From contig NW_013657674.1 of the NCBI RefSeq assembly GCF_000142905.1, positions 225,472 through 289,471 on the forward strand: a stretch of DNA of 64,000 bases, written 5' to 3'. The translations under genes were made by a program, and so were the position numbers. Each line of letters starts with the position of its first letter. Within the stretch, counting starts at the first letter, position 1. A model generated the notes under the pieces. The model had not been told where the DNA came from and searched no databases. It saw nothing but the letters and a program-made list of their open reading frames with translations. The stretch is from Thecamonas trahens ATCC 50062. Its lineage: Eukaryota; Apusozoa; Apusomonadida; Apusomonadidae. Positions 19,399 to 28,239 of this stretch are shown in pieces.

Positions 19399-22300
19399 AT
19401 GAGTACTGACCGCCGCCGAGGCCGGGTGGTGCGGCAGTCGCGCAAGTCGCGGTCCATGGTCTGGGTCGTCAAGTCGCCAGCATGCCTCACGTGCCGGGTA
19501 CCCCTCGGCCTCCGCCACCGCAAGCACCACTGCTACGTCTGCGGTGAGCTCTTCTGCGCTTCTTGTGTGGCATACACTGTCCATGACTCTGGCAATGATG
19601 GCGTGCGCACAAAAGCTCGCCAAGCCTGTGCCGTCTGCTGGCTAACAGATGCCCGCCAGGAAGCCATTGTCCTCCGCGACCGCCTCCATGCCGCCGCCGC
19701 CGCATTTGCGTCGTCCATGGCCTTCCCTCCCTGGCCGGACGAGATCGATGTCGAGGCGCATGCCTTGGCGGATGATGCGGATGGCAACAGCGCCGAAGCC
19801 GATGTCAAAGCCGCGGATGGGCCCGCCGATGTTGGGGCCGATGCACAGGCCGCTGCCCGCGCCGCACGTGCCACCTACAAGGCCAAGCGCTCGTCGCGGC
19901 TCTCGGTTTCAACCACGTCGCTCAACGTGCCACCTGGCCCGGGCACGCCATGCCTTCCAATCGAGCACCTGGCGCTGCCGGGTGCGTCGATCGCCATCGA
20001 GGACGCCGGCTCGGACCTCGGCTCGCTCTCCGACTCGGACGACGGCTCGGTGGCGGCATCGCGGCCGCCATCGTGGGGCGCCTCGTCATCGTCCTCGATT
20101 AGCATGATCGGTGATACCGAGCCTGGGCCGTCGGGCGAAGAGCCGCCCGCCAGTGGAGACGAGCCATTGCCGCCGGCAGCCGCCAGCGTCGAGGATGGCT
20201 CTGCCAGCCAACCCAGGTCTGAGTTTCTGCAGCGGATCTTCTTCACCCTCTCGGTCTCGGAGCTCCACTTTCCCCGTCACCGCATACCGGATTCTATGCC
20301 ATGATCATGTACTCCAAGCCATGGAACTCGACCGGGCCGTCGACTCGGTATGTCGAGGCTGCGCGGACCGAGGTCATCTCGCGGGCTGGCCACGTCAACT
20401 CGGGCTCGTTTGCGACCTTGCTGTCTCTGCACAGGCCCAGAGCCGAGGAGCCGTTTGACCTCTCCCCACTCAAGTTTGCGGTGTACATGTCGTCGGGCGA
20501 CAACCTCAAGCTGCCGTCCGAAGAGGATCTCGTGGGCGCCATCCGGGTCTCGGGCACCATGCAGCCGGGCCAGCACGCGACGACGGCGCTCAAGACCCGC
20601 CGCGGAGTCGAAGTCGGCCAGCTGAACATCCGCGCCGAAGGCGTTGCACCGCCGTTTGACTCGCCATCTCTTGTCGACCACCGGTACAAGTGGGGCGGAC
20701 TGTATGTTCACGAGACGCTCGAGGCGTCGTCGTTTGCGTTTACAACCGCCCAGGCTGCGCTCATTCTTGCTGGTCAGCGGCACGTGCTTGACCTGCGAGT
20801 TGCGCTCAAGGCTGCTGAGGCGACGCTTCGTGAGGTGCAGGCGGAGGCCGCCGAGTTTGACGAGGCTTGCGCCGCTGGGCGTGCCAAGGCCAAAGACCGG
20901 CCGCGGTCGCTCTCGGCGCGGGTCCGGGACGCGCTTCTTGATGGGGTCCGCATCTTTGAGCACTTGTACTCGATCCGGATTGGGCTCGCAGCAGCTGAAG
21001 CTGGAGCGGTGGACAGCAAGCCGTTCAAGCCATCGACAGCCAAGTCCGACGTCAGTCTCCGGTTTGTGGCCACCAACCTCCACGTGCAGCGCATGTCCGT
21101 GGGCACGACGCTGGGTCGGCCGCTGCGGACATACTGCACGGTGACGGTGGGCGCGCCGGCAGATCACGCGTCTGGCTTCAAAGACGGCGGCGGGATCCGC
21201 CAGCTGGAGGCCAAACTCATGGACGCCATCCGGGCGTCAGCGTCGGGGCCAGCTGACGTCGATCTTCAGGAGCTGCAGTGGCGGTTGCTGGCCCGGCGCG
21301 ACGCTGCACAGGCGCAAGCACTCGCAGCGCTTGTCACCGCCTTTGTCGCCAACTTTAACAACGCAGTCCGGGAATTGCTCTACCCGGGCTCGCCAGAGGC
21401 CAGGCTGGCTGCCGAAGCTAGCCTCGACCTCCTTGCCCGGTTTGGTTTTGTCTTTGAGCTCGAGTCGCTGCTATCGACTGCTGGCTCAGAGCTGGGCATG
21501 CTGGGCGATGCCGAGGCGGCGATGAGATCGCTTCGCTCCGTCCGCATCTTTCTCTACCGGTGGGAGGATGCGCACAAAGCCGGCGAGACGGTACCGGTGC
21601 CCAGCGATGCTGCCGAGGTTGATCTGCTCGGCTCGGACACCGAATGGATTGGCATTGTGCCGTGCCTTGTCGACGTCCGGCACTCAGACCTGAGCCGGTC
21701 GGCGGCCGAGGTTCGCCTCTGGCTCTCAATGCCTCCCGGCGTAGAAGAACAGCCCGAGTACCCAGATGCGCTGCGGCGGGTACTGAATGCGGCGACGAGT
21801 GGTGGAATTGAGGTCTTCCCGATTGTCTTTACGCAGGGTATCAACGAGAAGCAGTCGATGGCCAACTTTGGCACAGCGCACCCGATGCTCTCGTCGCTCT
21901 TTGGCAGCTCTGTGGCGCAGAGCGAGATCAACAACGAAAACCTGGCGCAGCTGGCGTCAGTGTATGCCAAGGTGCGCTCGGCGCTCGAGGCGCGGGTTGC
22001 CGACGGCGACTTGCTTGTCGCGCCGCTCGACGAGCTCGACGCCCGCCTGGCGCAGATCAGCGAGACTGTGGCGCTGGCGGCGGTCGGCGGAAAGAAGAAC
22101 GTCTCGGTTCTCACCCAGACTTCGCGTTTTGTGCGGAGGCTCGGAGGCGGGCGGGCGACGTGTTGCAAGTCAGCTAAGGACCGAACGTCGATGGCGGTGA
22201 CGCTCGAGCAGGCCTCCCTCCTCGCCGACAATCATGGGCTAGAGACCGAAATCCATGCAATGTGTACGGTGATGCGTGCGCTCGGCGTGCGTCGCGAAAA

Positions 22301-22412
22301 CGCGTTTGTCAACGCCGGCCGGCGCAAGTACGCGTTCAACGCCTTCCAGGCCATGCTCCTCCCGTCGGCGTACAAGCCGCCGGCCGGCGCCGGCGGTTCG
22401 GTCGTCTCGTAA
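19399..22412 (+). CDS. INPP4: FYVE-C2-INPP4 phosphoinositide 4-phosphatase (one frame break)
   Basis: Two consecutive frames, 19399 to about 20290 and about 20291 to 22412, form one product of about 1004 residues if one base is missing near 20290 (GATTCTATG for an expected GATTTCTATG, giving IPD-FYAMIMY). Domains: a FYVE finger at about residues 25-85 (RKHHCYVCG core, eight Cys in four CxxC pairs, start WVVKSPAC rather than WxxD); an acidic/Ser linker; a C2-like domain about 275-390; an INPP4 catalytic region with the C-x5-R loop CKSAKDR at about residue 922; and the family's terminal YAFNAFQ...YKPP motif. INPP4 enzymes remove the 4-phosphate of PI(3,4)P2 to make PI3P. Animal INPP4 has C2 but no FYVE. 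A convergent sorting nexin ends 6 bases away. Confidence 0.85.
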
Positions 22413-22418
22413 GGTGCT

Positions 22419-24412
22419 TTACTCGGGAGTGTACGCCGCTGCGAGCGAGTCCCAGACCGCCACGATCTGGCGCGAGAGCTCGGCCTCGAGTGGCGAGAGG
22501 CAAGTAAAGAGCGAGGCCATGCGATCAGCGAGTTTTGCGCGGAAGTGGGCAACCTCGTCGAGGATGCACTTGCGGACAAAGGCGCACCACATGATGCGGT
22601 ACTCCAGCTTTTCCTTGTGGTGGGCAACGAGGGCCTCTTGCTTGGTGATGTCCTTGGCGTTGCCTTTGGCAACCAGCTGGGCAAGCTTGGCCTCGGCCTC
22701 GGCGGTCTTCTTGACGGATCCGGCGTGCTTCTCAAATGGCAGCGCGGCTGCAGCGTAGATCTCGAGCAGCGAGTCAGCGTTGCCCAGCACGTCGCGGAGA
22801 ACGTCACCAAAGTGCAGCTGCTCCTCGCCGTACTGGTTGCGCGCGGTGTCGGCAAGGCGCGAGGCGGCGACAGTCAGCTCGCCAACCACGTCGCTGACCG
22901 GATGGTTGTCGGGCGCCCACAGGAGAGGGACGCCCTGCGGAGTGGCCCACGCGCCAAAGGCGTCGGTAAAGCCGGCCCACTCGGTGGCAAGCTCAGAGCG
23001 CTTGGAAGCGAGGCCGTCGGCGGCGATGACCACCGGTTCGATGCGGGTGCGGAAGACGGCCAGCTGCTCCTCGATGGCAGCAACCTGCTTCTCCGAGCTA
23101 AGCGGAAGCTTCTCGACGGCGTGCTTGGCGGCGGGGTTGAAGACTAGCTCCTGGTCAAGCTTCTCGAGCTTTTCCTTCTTGAGCTTGGCGAAAGCCTTGG
23201 CATCGGTACAGGTGAGGAAGCCCTCGAGATGCTCCCAGCGGAAAACGTCTGACCGCTCGAGGAGGAGGCGCAGGAACTTTTCGAGGCCGCGCATCCTATT
23301 CTGGATGAAGAGCTCCTCAAAGCGGCCAGCAAACTGCTTGGTAGGGAGCTGCGGGACGAGGCGATACGGGTAGAGGGTGACCAGCCGCTCGCGGAGCCAG
23401 ACAAAGTCTGAATAGCGACGGTGGACTGAGACGTCTGGCGGCTTCGTGGTTACCAGGTACTCGGTATGTTTGCGGACCTTGCCCTTGGTCACGGGTGCCG
23501 AGATAGTAACGACTCGGGCAGCCTTGGACGGCTTGGAGCTCGATGCGGTGGCAGTGGTGGCCTTGGACGCCGAACGCGACGGAAGGGTGGCCATCGGCGG
23601 CGCAGTAGAGGTCGGAGAGGTCGAGCCAAAGTCGGCCTCGGAGCCAGAAGCAGACAGCATGCCCTCCGTGTCGTCAAACATCGAGTCGCGGATGCCGCCC
23701 TGCGGCACAGCAGGTGCGTCGGGCACGTTGGACGGCGCAATGACCAACTCCTCAGGAGGAACAAAGGGGTTGCCGTCGGCGGCGGCGGCAGCCTCGTCGA
23801 GGGCGGTAAAGTAGGCGACGACTTCGTCCTCGTCAAACTCGGGCCACTCGACGCCGTCGAAGACCGGCGGCTGGAGCACGACAGTGTTTGCCGGAGGGTC
23901 AGAGTGCCAACCCGGTGGGATCGAGGTCATCACACCTTCACCGCGCTGGATGAGGGCAATGAGCTTGAGCGCGGTGAGAACCTGGTCGTGGTCGAGGGCG
24001 CCCGTGAGTGCAGTATCGACGCGGTCCCAAACTTGGGCAAGAATCGGGCGCGGCAGCGACGACATGACAAACTTGGCCACCGCCGCACGGCCGCCTACCG
24101 TCTCTTCTTCATCCATGACCCAGTCTGCAAGGTAGTCGTAGATGGCACGGACCTGGAAGACCGACTCAATCGACTTGAGCGACGACAGCTCGGCGTCGAC
24201 CGCCAGCGTCCGGCAGCGGTCCTCTTCCGACGGAGCCATGGCCGCGTGGATGGTTTGAAAAGCGGTGTCGGGCGCCGATGTGTCGGGCGCCGATGTGTCG
24301 GGTGTCTCGGCCTCTGCCGGCTCCGGGTCCGAGTCAGCACGTGCCGGCGGAATCGGCGGGTTGGCACGGCGTGGCGGAGGGGAAGGGCATTCCTGCTTGG
24401 GCTCGGGCTGGA

Positions 24413-24452
<40 letters not shown>

Positions 24453-24755
24453 GGGCTCGGGCTCGGGTTCGGGCTGGGGCTCGTCGTCGTCGTCGGAAGA
24501 GCTCACGTCCGACTCGACCGACAGATGGTCATCGGGAGCAGCAGGGGCAGGGATGTCGGCCAGCACGTCGGCATCGGCCACGGTAGTAGCAGCAGGCTCG
24601 GCAACGGCATCGGTAGCGGTATCGGTCGTAGCAGGCTCAGCAATGGCGTCGGCAACGGAATCGGCAACGGGTGCAGCAGGCTCGGTCTCGAGCTCTGTCG
24701 GGGGACGCGGACGCGGCGGAGGGCGCGGGCGAGGAGGGGGGGACGGACGCTCCAT
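22419..24755 (-). CDS. PX-BAR sorting nexin (SNX8/Mvp1-like)
   Basis: 778 residues from the ATG at 24755 (MERPSPPPRP). The first 170 residues are disordered: Pro/Arg, Ala/Thr and an acidic PEPEPE-type array. Residues about 173-275 look like an EH/EF-hand-type helical region (FVMSSLPRPILAQVWDRVD, then LDHDQVLTALKLIALIQRGE). A PX domain spans about 415-520, with the phosphoinositide-binding RRYSDFVWLRERL and PPKQF-like LPTKQFAGRFEE. The remaining 250 residues are helical and fit a BAR domain. EH-like plus PX plus BAR matches the SNX8/Mvp1 group, which tubulates endosomes and binds PI3P for retrograde sorting. It lies next to the FYVE-INPP4 gene that would make PI3P. Family is firm, subfamily moderately so. 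Confidence 0.85.
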
Positions 24756-25033
24756 AGGCCGTGAGGGGAGTCTCACACGGAAGAGAGAGGTGTGGGCGGA
24801 TGGTGTAGTTGGGTGGGTGGGTGGGGTGGGGGGGGGGGGAGGCAGAGGTAGGTGCCTCGAGAAACCTCTGGCATTTGGCCACGTTGCCACACGTGCGACA
24901 GGGGGGGGGGGGGGGCATCGGTCTCCGCAGCAGTCCAGCATGGTCGATGAGGCAATGAAGGGGGTGGGCGGGGAGGGGATACGGATTCATTGTGTGGGTG
25001 GGTGCGCTCGAGATCAGCAGCGGGTAGAGGGCG

Positions 25034-25828
25034 TCATGGCTTGGTGATGATGACATGGAGGGCCTTAACCCAGGTGCGACGCAGGGCGTCGGTCGGCAGG
25101 CCAAAGACAAAGACCTTGTTGCCTCGGCGGAGCTCAAAGGTGTGAGTGTGGCGAGAGACAGGGAGGGTATCGGGCCGGTCGCCACCGCGTGCACGGCGGC
25201 GGGATCGGCGAGGGCGGTGGCGGGCAGAGGCGTGCGGTGTGGTAGACGCCATGGCCGCGTTCATCCGCTCCATCTCAGCCTTACGAGACGCCTCGTCCTC
25301 GGCAACGGCGGCACCCTCCATGCAGTCGGCATACTCCTTGTCAATCGAGCCTGGAGCGTCCTCCAGCAGCTCGCACTCGCGGAGCGGGAGGATGATCTTG
25401 GCGGCGCGCTTGAGTGACTGCTTGGCGTAGTAGTCAGCCAGATCGCGAAGAACAAAGAGATGCTCCTTGACGACGGCGACCCAGCGGAGCTTGGGCTTCT
25501 TGAGCGCACCTGCTACCAGTCCGCAGGCCTTGTCCTTGACCTTCGCCACCGTCACCACCATCCAGGCGTCCGACACGGTGGCCAGCGGCCGGGCGACGAC
25601 TGACGGAGCCCGAGCGCCACGTATAAAGCCAGTCCGTGCCACCACCGGTCGCCCATCCTCCCATCCGGGAAGCATACCCGGTCCGATGACCACATCCACC
25701 GCCTGAGCAGCCACCACAGCGTTCTCGGTCGACGGGGCAGCCACAGGTCGTGGCCCGCTCGGCACCTGTGTCTCCCCCAGCTCAGTCCGGAAGGCAGCCA
25801 CCAGCACAGCCGGTCCCTCGTCGCTCAT
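25034..25828 (-). CDS. PH-domain protein
   Basis: 264 residues from 25828. A pleckstrin-homology-like fold is split by an insert: KPKLRWVAVVKEHLFVLRDL and KIILPLRECELLED form the first strands, then an Ala/Glu and Arg-rich insert of about 60 residues (RHRPRRSRRRARGGDR), then HTFELRRGNKVFVFGLPTDA and the C-terminal helix RRTWVKALHVII with its conserved Trp. The N-terminal 90 residues are Ala/Val/Pro-rich with no recognised domain. PH domains bind phosphoinositides or proteins; the position-specific basic residues for lipid binding cannot be judged here. It is the third lipid-binding protein in a row after FYVE-INPP4 and the PX-BAR protein. Confidence 0.7.
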   Translation of the reverse strand: MSDEGPAVLVAAFRTELGETQVPSGPRPVAAPSTENAVVAAQAVDVVIGPGMLPGWEDGRPVVARTGFIRGARAPSVVARPLATVSDAWMVVTVAKVKDKACGLVAGALKKPKLRWVAVVKEHLFVLRDLADYYAKQSLKRAAKIILPLRECELLEDAPGSIDKEYADCMEGAAVAEDEASRKAEMERMNAAMASTTPHASARHRPRRSRRRARGGDRPDTLPVSRHTHTFELRRGNKVFVFGLPTDALRRTWVKALHVIITKP

Positions 25829-26303
25829 AGTGCAACAAAGGGGGAGGAGAGGAGAGGAGGGTTATGTGTGTGTGTGTGGGGGGGGGGGGGGGGAGGGTAG
25901 GGGAGGGGAGGGGAAGGGGGAGGGGGGAGGGAGGGGGGAGGTTCTTCGAATCGCCTGCCGGGTGACCGGTGACCGGTGGCTGGTGGCTGGTGGCCGGTGG
26001 CCGGTGGCTGGTGACCGGTGGCCGGTGGCCGGTGGCTTGGAAGTGACGGATGGACGACATTGGCGTGCGGCGTGAGCCGCCGTGTTCCTCTCTGCGGGAC
26101 ATGACCACATACTGTTGCACACACATCTCACCACACATACACACATACACACATACACGTGCGTATACCTACGGGGTTCATAAGGATATACTCGCTTGCT
26201 ACAACAACGACTGCGAGTGGTGACGTCGCGCGACTGACGGCAAAGACGACGACAACGGCAGACCAAAGGCAGTCGAGGAGATTCTGGCTGGGGCGAGGGC
26301 ACG
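25829..26303. other. Intergenic region rich in simple repeats
   Basis: Divergent spacer between the PH gene (minus) and the PSI-like gene (plus). It carries GT and G runs at 25865-25893, GGGGAGG-rich DNA, a 7-bp minisatellite at 25962-26038 and CACACATA repeats near 26120-26160. No gene seen. Confidence 0.5.
25962..26038. repeat. 7-bp tandem repeat GTGRCYG, eleven units
   Basis: Eleven head-to-tail heptamers: GTGACCG, GTGGCTG and GTGGCCG variants in mixed order, with no spacers. Short unit and lack of unique spacers exclude a CRISPR array. Confidence 0.9.
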
Positions 26304-27011
26304 ATGGAGAACGGAATCAGATGGATGGCGGTGATGGTGATGTTATTGGCGATGATGGTGGTGTGTGTGGAACGTACCGTCGGACAGACAGACTGTGGGA
26401 CGCTGACCGAGTGCGGCAGCTGCGCCGAGAACACCGGCGGCATCGTCTGCGGTTGGTGTAACGGGACCATGAACGCGTGCTTGCCCGTGGTGGCCGAGGG
26501 CAATGGCTATCGTGGCAACTGCACCACCGGTAACAACCTTATCATCCAGGCCCCGTTCTGTGACCCAGACTACGAGCCGGTTGACCCACCGTCAAAGTCG
26601 ACCGCCGATCAGATCCGCGACTGGTTCGACGACAACCTGCTCTACGTCATTGCTGGTATCATCATCATTATCTTTCTTTGCTGCCTCTGCTGCATCATCA
26701 TGTGCATCCGCTCCAGATCGGCGGACAAGAAAAAAGAAAAGAAGCAAAACGCTGCTGTCGCCGCTGTCGCGGGCAAGGGCAAGGGCAAGGATAAGCAGTC
26801 CAAGGAGGACAAGACCAAGGCCAAGCAAAAGGCCGCCCTGGCCGCCATCGCAGGCACAAGCGCGGGCGCTTCGGCTGCGGGAGGCGCAGGCGCCGCAAAG
26901 GCTTCGCCAGCACCCGCATCAGCCTCGCTCGACGACGTCAAGCTCGACGACCTCGCCGCCGAGGACATGGTCGACGACATGCTCGGCCAGGACGACAACA
27001 TGTTCCTTTAG
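26304..27011 (+). CDS. Single-pass membrane protein with a PSI-like Cys-rich ectodomain
   Basis: 235 residues. A signal peptide (WMAVMVMLLAMMVVCVERT) is followed by a Cys-rich domain of the plexin-semaphorin-integrin pattern (CGTLTECGSCAENTGG, VCGWCNGTMNACLP) with N-glycosylation sequons NGT and NCT. A transmembrane helix (LLYVIAGIIIIIFLCCLCCI) has a Cys-rich inner edge that may be palmitoylated. The cytosolic tail of about 100 residues is Lys/Ala-rich, then acidic (DDVKLDDLAAEDMVDDML). Topology is type I. It could be a small receptor or adhesion co-protein; ligand unknown. Its stop codon overlaps the stop of the convergent gene at 27008. Confidence 0.75.
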   Translation: MENGIRWMAVMVMLLAMMVVCVERTVGQTDCGTLTECGSCAENTGGIVCGWCNGTMNACLPVVAEGNGYRGNCTTGNNLIIQAPFCDPDYEPVDPPSKSTADQIRDWFDDNLLYVIAGIIIIIFLCCLCCIIMCIRSRSADKKKEKKQNAAVAAVAGKGKGKDKQSKEDKTKAKQKAALAAIAGTSAGASAAGGAGAAKASPAPASASLDDVKLDDLAAEDMVDDMLGQDDNMFL

Positions 27012-28111
27012 GTCGACGACGAAGATGACATCTGCGTGTCTGTTGATGAGACTGAGCTCGCAAAGCTGTTGTCCGTTGCAGATGCAGACGCTGCTGCCGC
27101 CGACGCTGACCACGAGCCGACGCCCCGGCGCGTTTGCGCCGTCCGAGCCTCGACAACGTGAGCATGCATCGGAATGATCTCGAACCTTACTTGTCCAAGC
27201 TCAGCCTCCTTCGAAAGCCAGTGGCCAGCAACGCCTGCGGCCATGACAAACTCGCCGAACGGCGCGACCCATGTCCGTGAGTCGCGCCCATTGATGGCGC
27301 GGTTGACGGCAATCGCCACCGCGAGGATGGCTGCTCCGAGGGCAGACGTGGCAAGCGCAAGTAGCCGGACCCGATACACCACCATCGGTGACCTCAGCCA
27401 ATGAAGCCATGCACATAGCCGCCGCCACGAGCCCCGGCTTCCGGGGCCCGGTGCAGTGTTGAGTCCCAACGCCATTCGCAGCCGCCACATCCGTACATCC
27501 TCCACTTGGTACCAGATCGAGCCGGCAAACATCATAGCTGCGCCTGTCGAGTGTGGAATCTGCATGTGGATTTCCTGGAACGAGGCAACGAGGACAAAGC
27601 CGACAACAACGCCAATCGCTGCGATCTTGGACCGCCGGTTACAGGCCACAAAGGTGGCCAGCTGCGCCAGCCCCCTCTCCGAGGCGTACGGCAGTGCCAG
27701 TGCCACCCGCCGGGTGGCATCAAACGCTACCGCCGGAAACCCGATCATCATCGCACCAGCAAGCACCACCAGGCCGCAGGTGAAGAACGTCGACTGCGGC
27801 GGATAGTCGCCGGTCTCTGAAATGTACGACACGTCGCGCTGATCGTAGCCATCATCGTAGGCAAAGAACAAGGCGTAGACAACCACAAAGCAGAGAAAGC
27901 AGAACAGCAGCGAGCCTCCTGCCAGCCCGCCCAGCTTGATCACCGTCTTGCCCTCCTCCTCTACACCCATCGCCTGTCCGCTCTCGGCTTCGCCACTCGC
28001 CGACCATTCGGACGGCGACGAGACGGAGCTGCCGCTGCCACCACTGCCGGCACTGCCGCCTGCGGAAGGCCTTGTCCTCGCACTCTCTCCTGCCGAGCTG
28101 GTACTGCTCAT
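27008..28111 (-). CDS. Frag1/DRAM/Sfk1 family membrane protein
   Basis: 367 residues. Disordered Ser/Gly N terminus, then a first membrane helix (LLFCFLCFVVVYALFFAY), a lumenal loop with DVSYISETGDYPPQSTFFT, which is the family's ISxTG-xPP-ES-xF signature, and further hydrophobic helices: FTCGLVVLAGAMMIGF, IAAIGVVVGFVLVASF, AAMMFAGSIWYQVED, LLALATSALGAAILAVAIAV and GEFVMAAGVAGHWL. Five to six transmembrane passes and a Ser-rich cytosolic tail fit PF10277 proteins such as DRAM (lysosomal, autophagy), PGAP2/Frag1 (GPI remodelling) and Sfk1 (plasma-membrane PI4P control). Which branch cannot be decided. It is convergent with, and overlaps by 4 bases, the PSI-like gene. Confidence 0.75.
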   Translation of the reverse strand: MSSTSSAGESARTRPSAGGSAGSGGSGSSVSSPSEWSASGEAESGQAMGVEEEGKTVIKLGGLAGGSLLFCFLCFVVVYALFFAYDDGYDQRDVSYISETGDYPPQSTFFTCGLVVLAGAMMIGFPAVAFDATRRVALALPYASERGLAQLATFVACNRRSKIAAIGVVVGFVLVASFQEIHMQIPHSTGAAMMFAGSIWYQVEDVRMWRLRMALGLNTAPGPGSRGSWRRLCAWLHWLRSPMVVYRVRLLALATSALGAAILAVAIAVNRAINGRDSRTWVAPFGEFVMAAGVAGHWLSKEAELGQVRFEIIPMHAHVVEARTAQTRRGVGSWSASAAAASASATDNSFASSVSSTDTQMSSSSST

Positions 28112-28239
28112 GGCTGCCGGTCGCCGTGCTTTCTACTTGTGGCGATTGGTCGTCAAGTGTGTGCCTGGCTGACGAGGGGGGAGGGTGGGCTCGGTCGCTG
28201 TCTTCAATACGGGCGCAAGTAACCTGACGCGTCCAGTCT

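Noticed and set aside
20280-20305. Programmed frameshift in FYVE-INPP4
   Set aside because: There is no slippery heptamer or downstream structure visible, and a missing T explains the break more simply.
23466-24764. Plus-strand frame of 432 residues opposite the sorting nexin
   Set aside because: Antisense of the PX-BAR coding sequence, which has clear domains on the minus strand.
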